Positions 6,328-13,022 of a stretch of DNA of 14,291 nt are shown in pieces. Numbering within the stretch: position 1 is the first letter of the stretch; each line of letters begins with the position of its first letter. The position numbers were made by a program, and so were the translations under genes. The stretch is taken from assembly GCA_026710565.1 (NCBI GenBank), contig JAPOQV010000143.1, positions 1 through 14,291 on the forward strand, written 5' to 3'. Source of the stretch: Spirochaetaceae bacterium (GTDB taxonomy: Bacteria > Spirochaetota > Spirochaetia > SZUA-6 > Bin103). The notes beneath the pieces are model-generated. The model was not told the origin of the DNA. It saw only the letters and a list, made by a program, of their open reading frames with translations, and made no database searches.

Positions 6328-7505
6328 GCCGCGTCGCCGGTCGCCAAGGAGGCCGCGGCATGGTTGATCCGCCCGACGATCTGCGTCACGTCGGCGTCCG
6401 TGTTGTCGGGATGGGTCTCGACGCAGACCGTCCTGCCCAGAATATCGATCGACTGCAGGCACATCTCCTTCGAGTAGGCCATGCGGCAGCCCCTGTTCTG
6501 CTCAAGCTCGAACGGGTTCAGGGCCGGGTGGTGGGCGCCACGGTGCTGCAGGACGGGATCCCACTCCGTATACACGTGACGCCCCGTCTTGAGCGCTACC
6601 CAGCCACCGCCCGCGTCCGCGAGCGCATCGGCCGACGCCGCTGACGGGAGCAAGTAGGTGACATGGGTCCCGCACTCCCATTCGGGGCTGTTGTTGGGAC
6701 TGGCCGACAAGCCGGACGGCTCAGTCTCACTGACGATCCTGGTCTTCTGAGCCCGCATCGCGCCGACCATGTCGTCGATCCGGTCGAGCTGGCCGTTCAT
6801 GATCGCTCCTTCGATCTCCGACGCCCGAGCCCCGTTGGCCACGTACCCGGCGAAGGTGTCCTTCCGTCCGTCCCAGTAGAACCGGCAGGGATCGATCGCG
6901 CACTCGATGTGCTCGGCGAACGCGTCGTCGCCGGTCACGACCGCGCCTCCCTCCCCGCAGCTCATGTTCTTGTAGTGGTTGAAGCTGAACGCGCCGATGT
7001 GGCCGATCGACCCGAGCATCCGTCCCTCGTAGGCGCCGCCAACTGCCTGGCAGGCGTCCTCGATCACCAGCACGCCGGTCTCCCGGGCGATCTCCATGAT
7101 CGAGTTCATGTCGCAGGGCAGGCCCCACATGTGCACGGGCATCACGGCACGGGTCCGGGGTCCGATCGCATCCCGCAAGGCGGCCGGACTCAATCCCAGG
7201 CTCTCGTCGATGTCGACGATGACCGGAATCGCCCCGGCGGCCAGTACCGAGCCGGGGGTCGCCATGTAGGTGCATGCGGGGACGATCACTTCGTCGCCCG
7301 GCCCGATGCCCGCGCCCATGAGCGCCGCCGTCAGCGAGTTGGTGCCGCTGGCCGTCATGAAGCAGTGGGCCACGCCCAGCTTTCGGGCATACCGCTTCTC
7401 GAAGCGCAGGCACTCGCCCTCCGCGTCTTCCAGGTAACGGAACAGGCGCTTGCTCCTGAATACCTCGGCAAGCCTGTCCAGTTCTTCCTGCCCGATCCTG
7501 TACAT
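6324..7505 (-). CDS. DegT/DnrJ/EryC1/StrS family PLP-dependent aminotransferase
   Basis: This 393-residue, fold-type I PLP enzyme belongs to the DegT family that transfers amino groups to keto-sugars, keto-inositols and similar substrates in the cytoplasm. TASGTNSLTAAL (51-62) binds the PLP phosphate, and DEVIVPACTYMATPGSVL (71-88) is a family block. VIEDACQAVGG (147-157) holds the Asp that pairs with the pyridine nitrogen. SFNHYKNMSCGEGG (174-187) contains the Schiff-base Lys179. Length is normal and no key residue is missing. The ATG is preceded by GGAGGA with a 5-nt gap. It is the first gene of the operon, overlaps the next by ATGA, and has a candidate promoter and inverted repeat just upstream. 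DegT members here can also act as 3-amino-sugar dehydratases or biosynthetic enzymes, so the direction of the pathway (catabolic or anabolic) is not fixed by this gene alone. Confidence 0.92.
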   Translation of the reverse strand: MYRIGQEELDRLAEVFRSKRLFRYLEDAEGECLRFEKRYARKLGVAHCFMTASGTNSLTAALMGAGIGPGDEVIVPACTYMATPGSVLAAGAIPVIVDIDESLGLSPAALRDAIGPRTRAVMPVHMWGLPCDMNSIMEIARETGVLVIEDACQAVGGAYEGRMLGSIGHIGAFSFNHYKNMSCGEGGAVVTGDDAFAEHIECAIDPCRFYWDGRKDTFAGYVANGARASEIEGAIMNGQLDRIDDMVGAMRAQKTRIVSETEPSGLSASPNNSPEWECGTHVTYLLPSAASADALADAGGGWVALKTGRHVYTEWDPVLQHRGAHHPALNPFELEQNRGCRMAYSKEMCLQSIDILGRTVCVETHPDNTDADVTQIVGRINHAAASLATGDAA

Positions 7506-7510
7506 ACGCT

Positions 7511-7516
7511 TCCTCC
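7511..7516 (-). promoter_or_regulatory. ribosome binding site of the aminotransferase gene
   Basis: GGAGGA on the minus strand, 5 nt before the ATG at 7505. It fixes the first start of the operon. Confidence 0.75.
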
Positions 7517-7530
7517 ACTGCCTCGGACGT

Positions 7531-7553
7531 CGGCTATGACGCCACCATAGCCG
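7531..7553. promoter_or_regulatory. perfect inverted repeat, candidate operator or leader hairpin of the operon
   Basis: CGGCTATG and CATAGCCG form perfect 8-bp arms around a 7-nt centre (ACGCCAC). The 23-bp site lies 26 nt before the aminotransferase start. It covers the candidate -10 element, as a repressor operator would. It could alternatively act in RNA as a hairpin in the leader. There is no U-run, so it is not a typical terminator. No regulator gene is seen in the window. Confidence 0.5.
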
Positions 7554-7573
7554 GGTGCCGCTGCCGGATCCAA
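7544..7573 (-). promoter_or_regulatory. candidate sigma70-like promoter of the minus-strand operon
   Basis: On the minus strand TTGGAT (7573-7568) is followed after 18 nt by TATGGT (7549-7544). These are fair matches to -35 and -10 elements. The -10 lies inside the inverted repeat at 7531-7553, and transcription would begin near 7537, about 30 nt before the aminotransferase ATG. In high-GC DNA such matches are not strong proof. Confidence 0.35.
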
Positions 7574-7592
7574 CGGGACGAACGCTGCCGCA

Positions 7593-7962
7593 TCACCCCT
7601 TGATGCTGCCTATCACGATCCCTTGACGAAGTATCGCTGCAGGAACGGATACAGCAGCAGGATCGGCAGTGCACCAATCAGAATCTGCGCCGAGCGCAGG
7701 GTCCTGTCGGAGATCACCGCGTAGTCGCGGGCCTCCTGCAACGTCATGCTTCGCAGAGAAGTCATGTCCTGTAGATCTTCCACAGGATCGTCCAGTGGCC
7801 GGCGCCGTCCAACACGGCCGACTCTTCCAGCCCCACCGGTAGCCTGCGAAAGAAGTTGAGCAGGATCAGAACGTTCCAGACGGGGACGCCGACCGGCAGG
7901 ATGAGCGCCCAGATCGAGTCGATCAGTCCGAGCTGACGGACGACCATGTAGGTGGGTATCAG
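7593..7962 (-). pseudogene. remnant of a carbohydrate ABC transporter permease (LplC/YtcP, MalG type)
   Basis: Two pieces of one CUT1 inner-membrane permease are recognisable. The first (about 7962-7762) reads LIPTYMVVRQLGL, then a membrane helix IWALILPVGVPVWNVLILL, then the EAA loop EESAVLDGAGHWTILWKIY that docks to the ATPase. It stops at once after KIYRT. The second (about 7745-7593) is the C-terminal end: LQEARDYAVISDRTLRSAQI, ALPILLLYPFLQRYFVKG, then IVIGSIKG and a stop at 7593-7595. The last step needs one missing base restored near 7620. The part between the EAA loop and LQEARDY, normally some 60-70 residues, is absent, as is everything before LIPTY. No partner permease or binding protein gene is seen. 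The relic points along the operon and ends 87 nt before its first gene, so it was probably the importer subunit of this pathway. Confidence 0.82.
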
Positions 7963-8023
7963 CTCGTACGTGGAAGCCTCGATCGGCGGGTCGTAGCGGG
8001 GCATCATGCCTGCGTCAACCGGA

Positions 8024-8029
8024 TAGAAT
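8024..8029 (+). promoter_or_regulatory. candidate -10 element giving a near-leaderless sulfatase mRNA
   Basis: TAGAAT ends 6 nt before the sulfatase ATG at 8036. Transcription from it would begin at or next to the start codon. No Shine-Dalgarno site precedes that ATG. No convincing -35 is seen 17 nt further up. Leaderless genes with this spacing are common in several high-GC groups, but this is a weak call on one hexamer. Confidence 0.3.
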
Positions 8030-8035
8030 GCGCGG

Positions 8036-9472
8036 ATGAGCGCTCCGAACGTCCTTCTCATCTGTGTCGATCACTGGCCCGGGCCGCTGCTGCGCGCCGC
8101 CGGCCACGACCACGTCTTCACGCCGACGCTGGATCAGCTCTGCCGCAACGGGGTGCGGTTCTCACAGGCCTACACCACCACCCCAACCTGCATCCCGGCG
8201 CGGCGGGCGCTGATGACCGGCACCAGCGCGCGCACCCATGGCGACCGCACCTTTCGCGAGCACGAGCCGATGGACCCGTCGCTGCCGACCATGGCCCAGA
8301 CCTTCCGCAACGCTGGGTATCAGGCGTACGCGGTCGGCAAGCTGCACGTCTTTCCGCAGCGCGACCGCATCGGCTTCGACGACGTCATCCTCAACGAGGA
8401 GGGCCGCCACCACCTGGGCGGCGGCAGCGACGACTACGAGCGCTACCTGCACGACCACGGCTACGGCGGCCAGGAGCTGACCCATGCCATGGGCAACAAC
8501 AGCTACACGGTGCGGCCCTGGCACCTGCCCGAGCAGTTCCACCAGACGTATTGGACCACCCGGCAGATGTGCGAGACGATCCGCCGCCGCGATCCGGGGC
8601 GGCCGGCGTTCTGGTACTGCTCATACGCGGCGCCGCATCCGCCGATCACGCCGCCGGCCGACTATCTCCGCCACTACGAGCACTTCGGCGTTGACGAGCC
8701 GTTCGTCGGCGACTGGGCGCGCGACTTCGACGCGCTGCCCCACGCGCTGAAGCTGCACCGCGGCCGGCGCAACGATGACCTGGACGGCGACGAGACCCGC
8801 GCGGCGCGCATGGGCTTCTACGCGCAGTGCACGTACATCGACCACCAGATCCGCCTGCTGGTCGGCCAGCTCCGCGAGGCCGGGCTGCTCGACGACACGA
8901 TCCTGATGTTCACCTCCGATCACGGGGACATGCTCGGCAACCACCACCTGTGGGCCAAGCCGCCTATGTACGAACACTCGGCCAACGTGCCGATGATCCT
9001 GTTCGGCACGGCCGGGGATGCGCGGGTGGGCGCGCGCCGCACCGACGGGCGGCTGGCGGCGCTGCGCGACGTGATGCCGACCCTGCTGGACCTGTGCGGC
9101 ATCGACGTGCCGCCGACAGTCGAGGGGGAGTCGCTGGTCGGCGAGCCGCGGCGGACCCACCTGTACTGCGAGCACCACGAGGGGGCGGCGGCCATGCGCA
9201 TGCTCCGCCGCGGGCGGTACAAGCTCATCTACTACCCCGCCGGCAACCGCCTGCAGCTCTTCGACGTGGAAGGCGATCCGCAGGAACTGCACGACCTGTA
9301 CGGCTCGCCGGCAACCGCCGACGTCGCCGGGGAGATGGAAGCGCTCATGGCCGGCGAGCTCTACGGCGAGGATCGCGCGTGGGTGCGCGATGGCTGCCTG
9401 GCGGGCATGCCGGAACCGGCGTACGAGTATCAGCCGGACCGCGGCCTGAGCGGCCAGCGGGGGTGGCGGTGA
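8036..9472 (+). CDS. sulfatase, Cys-type (arylsulfatase A-like)
   Basis: This 478-residue enzyme of the alkaline-phosphatase-like sulfatase family hydrolyses sulfate esters. The signature TCIPARRALMTG (51-62) contains Cys52 in CxPxR, the residue turned into formylglycine by a maturase (FGE or anSME, not in this window). Other active-site marks are NVLLICVDHW (5-14) with Asp12, VGKLHV (100-105) with Lys102 and His104, APHPP (199-203), TSDHGDMLGNH (293-303) with Asp295-His296, and Lys308 in AKPP. There is no signal peptide, so it should work in the cytoplasm on an imported substrate. The end (YKLIYYPAGNRLQLFDVEGDPQELHDLY, 395-422) is the usual C-terminal subdomain. Its start region overlaps the opposite-strand permease relic's open frame. 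The next gene starts inside its stop codon, so the two are coupled. Confidence 0.93.
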   Translation: MSAPNVLLICVDHWPGPLLRAAGHDHVFTPTLDQLCRNGVRFSQAYTTTPTCIPARRALMTGTSARTHGDRTFREHEPMDPSLPTMAQTFRNAGYQAYAVGKLHVFPQRDRIGFDDVILNEEGRHHLGGGSDDYERYLHDHGYGGQELTHAMGNNSYTVRPWHLPEQFHQTYWTTRQMCETIRRRDPGRPAFWYCSYAAPHPPITPPADYLRHYEHFGVDEPFVGDWARDFDALPHALKLHRGRRNDDLDGDETRAARMGFYAQCTYIDHQIRLLVGQLREAGLLDDTILMFTSDHGDMLGNHHLWAKPPMYEHSANVPMILFGTAGDARVGARRTDGRLAALRDVMPTLLDLCGIDVPPTVEGESLVGEPRRTHLYCEHHEGAAAMRMLRRGRYKLIYYPAGNRLQLFDVEGDPQELHDLYGSPATADVAGEMEALMAGELYGEDRAWVRDGCLAGMPEPAYEYQPDRGLSGQRGWR

Positions 9473-11668
9473 GCGCGCGCGACCTGCACGGCTGGGCGGA
9501 GATTGCCCCCTCCGGTCCGATTGAGGCCGGCTCGACCGGCACGTGGCGGATCACCTACCACGCGGGCGAGCGCGGCGTCGACGACGGCGGCTCGATCAAG
9601 TTCGCGTGGCGCGACACCAGCGACTGGGGCACGCCGCAGTTCACGGAGCCGGACGCCCTCGACTTTGCCAGCGTCGCGACCACCGGCGCCGCCGTGCTGC
9701 GCGCCGCCTACGAGCGGCAGCGCTACATCCGGCCCTGGCGTCGCTGCGTGACCGTGGATGTGTTCGACGGCTGGCTGCGTCAGGGCGACACGGTCACGCT
9801 GACGCTCGGCGACACCTCCGGCGGCAGCCCGGGAAGCCGCGCGCAGACCTTCATCAACGACACGTTCGAGTTCCGGGTGGCCGTCGACTGGGCGGGCGCC
9901 TGGCAGTACACGGTGGTGCCGTCACCGGTGGTCCAGGTGACGGGCGGGCGGCCGCACCGCCTGGCAGCGGTCGGTCCATCCGCCATCGGGCCGGGCTCGC
10001 CCGGCTGGCTCGGGGTGCGGGTGGAGGATCGCTGGGGCAACGTGTGCCGCGGCTTCACCGGCAGCATCGAGCTGGACCCGGATGGGCTCCACGGGCTTCC
10101 CGAGCGGTACACTTTCCAGCCCGGCGACGGCGGCGCGCGCCGGTTCGAGAACGTGCGCGCCACGGAACCGGGCGTCCATCGCGTGACCGTGCGCGCGGAC
10201 GGCCTGGAGGCGGCCACGGCCAACCCGCTGGTCTGCCGAGCCGCGCAGTGCGGTCCACAGCCGTACTGGGGTGACCTCCACGGCCAGAGCAACGAGACGG
10301 TCGGCACCGGACCCGTCTCCGCCCACTTCACCTATGCCCGCGACGTCGCCTTCGCGGACTTCGCCGGCCATCAAGGCAACGACCTGCAGATCACCGACGC
10401 GATCTGGGACGAGATCAATCGGCAGGCGAACGGCCACGACGACCCGGGCCGGTACGTCGCGTTCGTGGGCTGGGAGTGGTCGGGAAACACGCCGTCCGGC
10501 GGCGGCCGCCACGGCTACTACGCAGGGGGCCGGGGGCCCCCCCACCGTCTACTGCGCGGGCCCGGGCGGCCCGCTGCCCCGCTCGAGCCGGGTTCTGGTG
10601 GACGACCCTCCGCGGGCCGACGGCGCCGATGCCGACGCTCCCCACGTGCGCGACCTGTATGCGGCGCTGCGCGGCCACGCGGCCGGACCGGTGATCGTCC
10701 CGCACATGGGCGGCCGCCGCGCCGACCTCCGCTGGCACGATCCGGAGCTGGAGCCGGTCATCGAGGTGCTGTCCGAGTGGGGCGAGTTCGAGTGGTTCCT
10801 GCGCGAGGCGCTGGAGCGCGAGTACCAGGTCGGCTTCGTCTGCGGCAGCGACGACCACAAGGGCCGCCCCGGCACCGCCAACCCGGGGCGCAGCACCTTC
10901 GGCGTCAACGGCGGGCTGGCATGCGTGCTCGCGGACGAGGTGAGCCGTGAAGGCATCCTCTCCGCGCTGCGCGCGCGCCGCTGCTACGGCACCTCCGGAG
11001 CGCGCATCCACGTCGAGGCGAGCGCGGACGGCCATCCCGCCGGCGCCGCGTTCGAAGCCGCAACCGCACCCCGGATCAGCGTCAGCGTGGCCGGCACGGC
11101 ACCCGTGGAGCGCATCGACTGCTTCCGCGGCACGGAGTTGATCGCCACCTTCCCGGATCGGCTGCCGCGCGCCCGGGACCGCGTGCGGGTGAGCTGGGCC
11201 GGCGCGCGCAACCGCGATCGGCAGCGCATGCTGCGCTGGGACGGATCGCTCTCCATCGCCGGCGGCAGTTTCGGCGTTGCCGAGGGCTGGGCCTTCGACT
11301 CGGCGGCCGAGGGCCTGGAGGAGACCGGCCGCGAGTGCATCACCTGGCGCTCGGTCACCACCGGCGACGCCGACGGCCTGCTCGTCGACGTGGAGGGCCC
11401 GGACACCGCGACGCTCAGCTTCCAGAGCGGCGTGATCGAACATCGCGCCATCCTCGGCGATGTCCGCCGGCAGCCCGTGACCGTTCCCGGCCCCGGCATC
11501 GACACCCGCCTGGTGATGGAGATGGCCCCGACCGGCAGCGGCCTGGACGCCGCGACGACCTTCCGCGACGGCGCCGCACCACCGGGCCGCCACGCCTACT
11601 GGCTGCGCATCACCCAGATCGACGGCGCCAAGGCTTGGCTGAGTCCCTGGTACGTGACCATCGAGTGA
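9469..11668 (+). CDS. DUF3604/PHP-like metallohydrolase, interrupted by one extra C
   Basis: This is a two-part protein of the DUF3604 family. Residues 1-260 are beta-rich and Ig- or filamin-like (HGWAEIAPSGPIEAGSTGTW and GVRVEDRWGNVCRGFTGSI). From residue 267 a metal-dependent PHP-like domain follows: YWGDLHGQS with His271, FAGHQGND with His301, VGWEWSG, VPHMGG with His412, and GSDDHKGRPG with Asp461/Asp462/His463. A beta-rich C-terminal part runs to WYVTIE. The frame is lost after HGYYAGGRGP at the C7 run 10537-10543. Dropping one C joins it to PTVYCAGPGG and gives 732 residues. GTG at 9469 overlaps the sulfatase stop (GTGA); GTG at 9463 is the alternative. No signal peptide is visible. DUF3604 proteins are often found with sulfatases, but their reaction is not established. 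Homopolymer error is the likeliest cause of the break. Confidence 0.88.
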
Positions 11669-11676
11669 GGGCTGCG

Positions 11677-11693
11677 CGGCGCTGGCAGCGCCG
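11677..11693 (+). terminator. hairpin after the DUF3604 gene, terminator-like without U-run
   Basis: CGGCGCT, a 3-nt loop GGC, and AGCGCCG make a perfect 7-bp GC stem 9 nt behind the stop codon. The sequence after it is not T-rich, so it is not a canonical intrinsic terminator. Its place suggests 3'-end formation or mRNA protection. Confidence 0.4.
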
Positions 11694-11709
11694 GCCGCAA
11701 AATGAGCGG

Positions 11710-11746
11710 CAACTCCGATGAATTATGTCGAAAATCCGCGGAGCTG
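11710..11746. repeat. imperfect inverted repeat around an A/T-rich centre
   Basis: CAACTCCG (11710-11717) and CGGAGCTG (11739-11746) are inverted copies with one mismatch, separated by 21 nt that are A/T-rich for this genome. The site lies about 40 nt before the ATPase relic and could be part of its old promoter or of a small element. Confidence 0.35.
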
Positions 11747-11786
11747 TCGTTGATTCTCAGGACAGGCCCGGATATGCTCCGGTCGC

Positions 11787-11934
11787 GTGTACCCTCGAAC
11801 GCTGGACGTCAGGACGCTCGCAAGACGAAAGTCGCTGTTTCTGTTCGGTCCCCGCAGCACCCTGTTGAATCCCAGATAGCTTCGTCATGGAAATCCCGAA
11901 GTGTTTCGACGGCAGGAGGCTCGGGGTTTGTCGG
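11787..11934 (+). pseudogene. decayed 5' fragment of an AAA_14/DUF4143-type ATPase
   Basis: From GTG at 11787 one frame reads VYPRTLDVRTLARRKSLFLF, then GPRSTLLNPR and a TAG stop. The same frame then goes on as LRHGNPEVFRRQEARGLS. In AAA_14 ATPases the start reads like 'Y-R-L-L-L...KSFFLFGPRQTGKSTL...L-P-EVFRR...ARPELL'. The fragment therefore shows the N-terminus, a Walker A site with about four residues (QTGK) missing, a stop codon, and the EVFRR...AR block, after which homology ends. It is a dead remnant. Homology is lost near 11934, close to where the mobile element should end, so the element may have inserted into this gene. Family assignment rests on a short stretch. Confidence 0.55.
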
Positions 11935-12030
11935 GTAGTGCCGTCGTGGCGAGAGATTGCGGGAAGCGGCGTGGGCCGAGGGAGGACGCGACAGGAGGGG
12001 GAAGGTGGGCTGTGCAGGCGGAGGCGGGTG

Positions 12031-12070
12031 TTTCCCGTTTCCGGTTGTTAAGGAACGGGAAATGGGAAAC
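12031..12070. repeat. TTTCCC/GGGAAA repeat cluster and hairpin behind the RepA-like gene
   Basis: TTTCCCGTTTCC (12031-12042) and GGAACGGGAAA (12052-12062) pair with one bulged base around a 9-nt loop. A further TGGGAAAC copy follows at 12063-12070, ending 2 nt before the helicase stop codon. On the minus strand this is a string of TTTCCC units directly behind the last element gene. It may be the 3' hairpin of the transposon transcript or a set of transposase binding sites near the element end. Confidence 0.5.
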
Positions 12071-12072
12071 GG

Positions 12073-13020
12073 CTAGGCGGGGGCGGACAGCCGCCAGCCG
12101 TGAGCGGTGCGTGACAGGCGGCCTGCGGCTTCGAGGGAGCGCAGGGCGTCGCTGAGGGTCTGGTCGCGGACGCGCAGAGCGGCGCGCAGGGAGCGATGCG
12201 CGGTGGGTCGGTCGTGGCGCAGGTGGGCGAGGATGCGATCTGCCAGCGGCGGCGGCGCGGGCGGTCCTGAGAGCACCTGCAGGTGAGGGCCGCCGGCGGC
12301 GGGGTCTGCGGCCAGCTTGAGGGAGATGGGAGGCGGCGCCGGGGCGCAGCGGTGCTCGACGGTGAGCAGCAGGGCGTCGGTGCGGGTGCGCGCCAGGTAG
12401 AGGTTGGAATCGCCCCAGGCCCAGAAGTCGCCTGAGCCGCGCAGCGCTTGGCCGGGGTGCTGGGCGCCATTCTTGCGCACGTGGTGCACGAGAGCCACGG
12501 CGGCGCCGGAGGCGCGGGACAGGTCGCGCAGCTCCGACAGGATGGCGGCGACCTGGCGGGCGTCGTTCTCGTCGGCGCGCTGCAGACGGACGAACGGATC
12601 GAGGATCAGCAGCGCGGGGTGATGGGCGGCCACGGTGAGCCGCAGGCGCTGCAGGTCCTGCTGGCGGTCCAGGCGCAGGGAGGCCTCGACGATCAGATGC
12701 ACGTCGAGGGCGTCGAAGTCGGCGCCGCGAGCGGCGGCCAAGCCCTGGATGCGGTGCTTGAGATGATGGGGCGCATCCTCTGCGGCGAACACCAGCACCG
12801 TGCCCGGGCGCCCCACGGCGAAGCGACCCAGGCAGCGGGCGCCGGAGCCGACGGCGACGGCCAGTTCGAGCGCGAGCCAAGTCTTGCCGGTCTTGGGGGC
12901 GCCGCCGATCATGCCGACGGCGCCGGCGCTCCACAACGGCTCGACGAGCCAGGGGTGCGCCTCGGTGCTGGGCTCAGGGATCTTGGCCGCGCGCAGCACG
13001 CGCAGCGGTGCTCCCGCCAT
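12073..13020 (-). CDS. RepA-like/AAA_25 ATPase with C-terminal winged helix, transposon-borne
   Basis: This 315-residue RecA-fold ATPase belongs to the hexameric RepA/AAA_25 helicase group. Walker A is GGAPKTGKT (39-47), an acidic strand end follows in VFAAEDAPHHLKHR (77-90), Walker B is LLILDPF (137-143), and ALVHHVRKNG (176-185) is the conserved His/sensor block. LRGSGDFWAWGDSNLYL (193-209) is also typical. Residues ~258-312 (ADRILAHLRHDRPTAHRSL to LEAAGRLSRTAHGW) form a winged helix for DNA binding. The start at 13020 is 2 nt after the ExeA stop, with no Shine-Dalgarno site, so it is translated by coupling. Related proteins act in plasmid or phage replication. In this place a job in element replication, end processing or target choice is inferred. 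It is the last gene of the block. Confidence 0.85.
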   Translation of the reverse strand: MAGAPLRVLRAAKIPEPSTEAHPWLVEPLWSAGAVGMIGGAPKTGKTWLALELAVAVGSGARCLGRFAVGRPGTVLVFAAEDAPHHLKHRIQGLAAARGADFDALDVHLIVEASLRLDRQQDLQRLRLTVAAHHPALLILDPFVRLQRADENDARQVAAILSELRDLSRASGAAVALVHHVRKNGAQHPGQALRGSGDFWAWGDSNLYLARTRTDALLLTVEHRCAPAPPPISLKLAADPAAGGPHLQVLSGPPAPPPLADRILAHLRHDRPTAHRSLRAALRVRDQTLSDALRSLEAAGRLSRTAHGWRLSAPA

Positions 13021-13022
13021 GG

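Larger units (their letters stand above)
11669..12072. other. 404-nt non-coding interval between the sulfatase pair and the transposon genes
   Basis: No intact gene fits here. It holds a hairpin right after the DUF3604 stop, an imperfect inverted repeat at 11710-11746, a decayed ATPase fragment at 11787-11934, a possible element end near 11929 and a repeated TTTCCC hairpin at 12031-12070. The part 11700-11910 is visibly richer in A and T than the genes on either side, which suggests different origin. Confidence 0.6.

Noticed and set aside
6328..6462. N-terminal extension of the divergent amidohydrolase
   Set aside because: The extension overlaps the end of the aminotransferase in another frame, reads as Arg-rich noise, and the ATGA overlap gives a natural start at 6327.
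7963..8061. N-terminal part of the permease remnant starting at 8061
   Set aside because: Residues before LIPTY do not resemble permeases and lie across the start of the sulfatase; they are chance open frame.
8827..9468. N-terminal part of the 707-codon frame that contains the first half of the DUF3604 gene
   Set aside because: It is an out-of-frame reading of the sulfatase gene; DUF3604 sequence begins only at the GTG around 9469.
11702..11938. 78-codon plus-strand open frame in the intergenic region
   Set aside because: No family resemblance and no ribosome site; another frame of the same DNA carries the ATPase-like fragment, which explains the sequence better.
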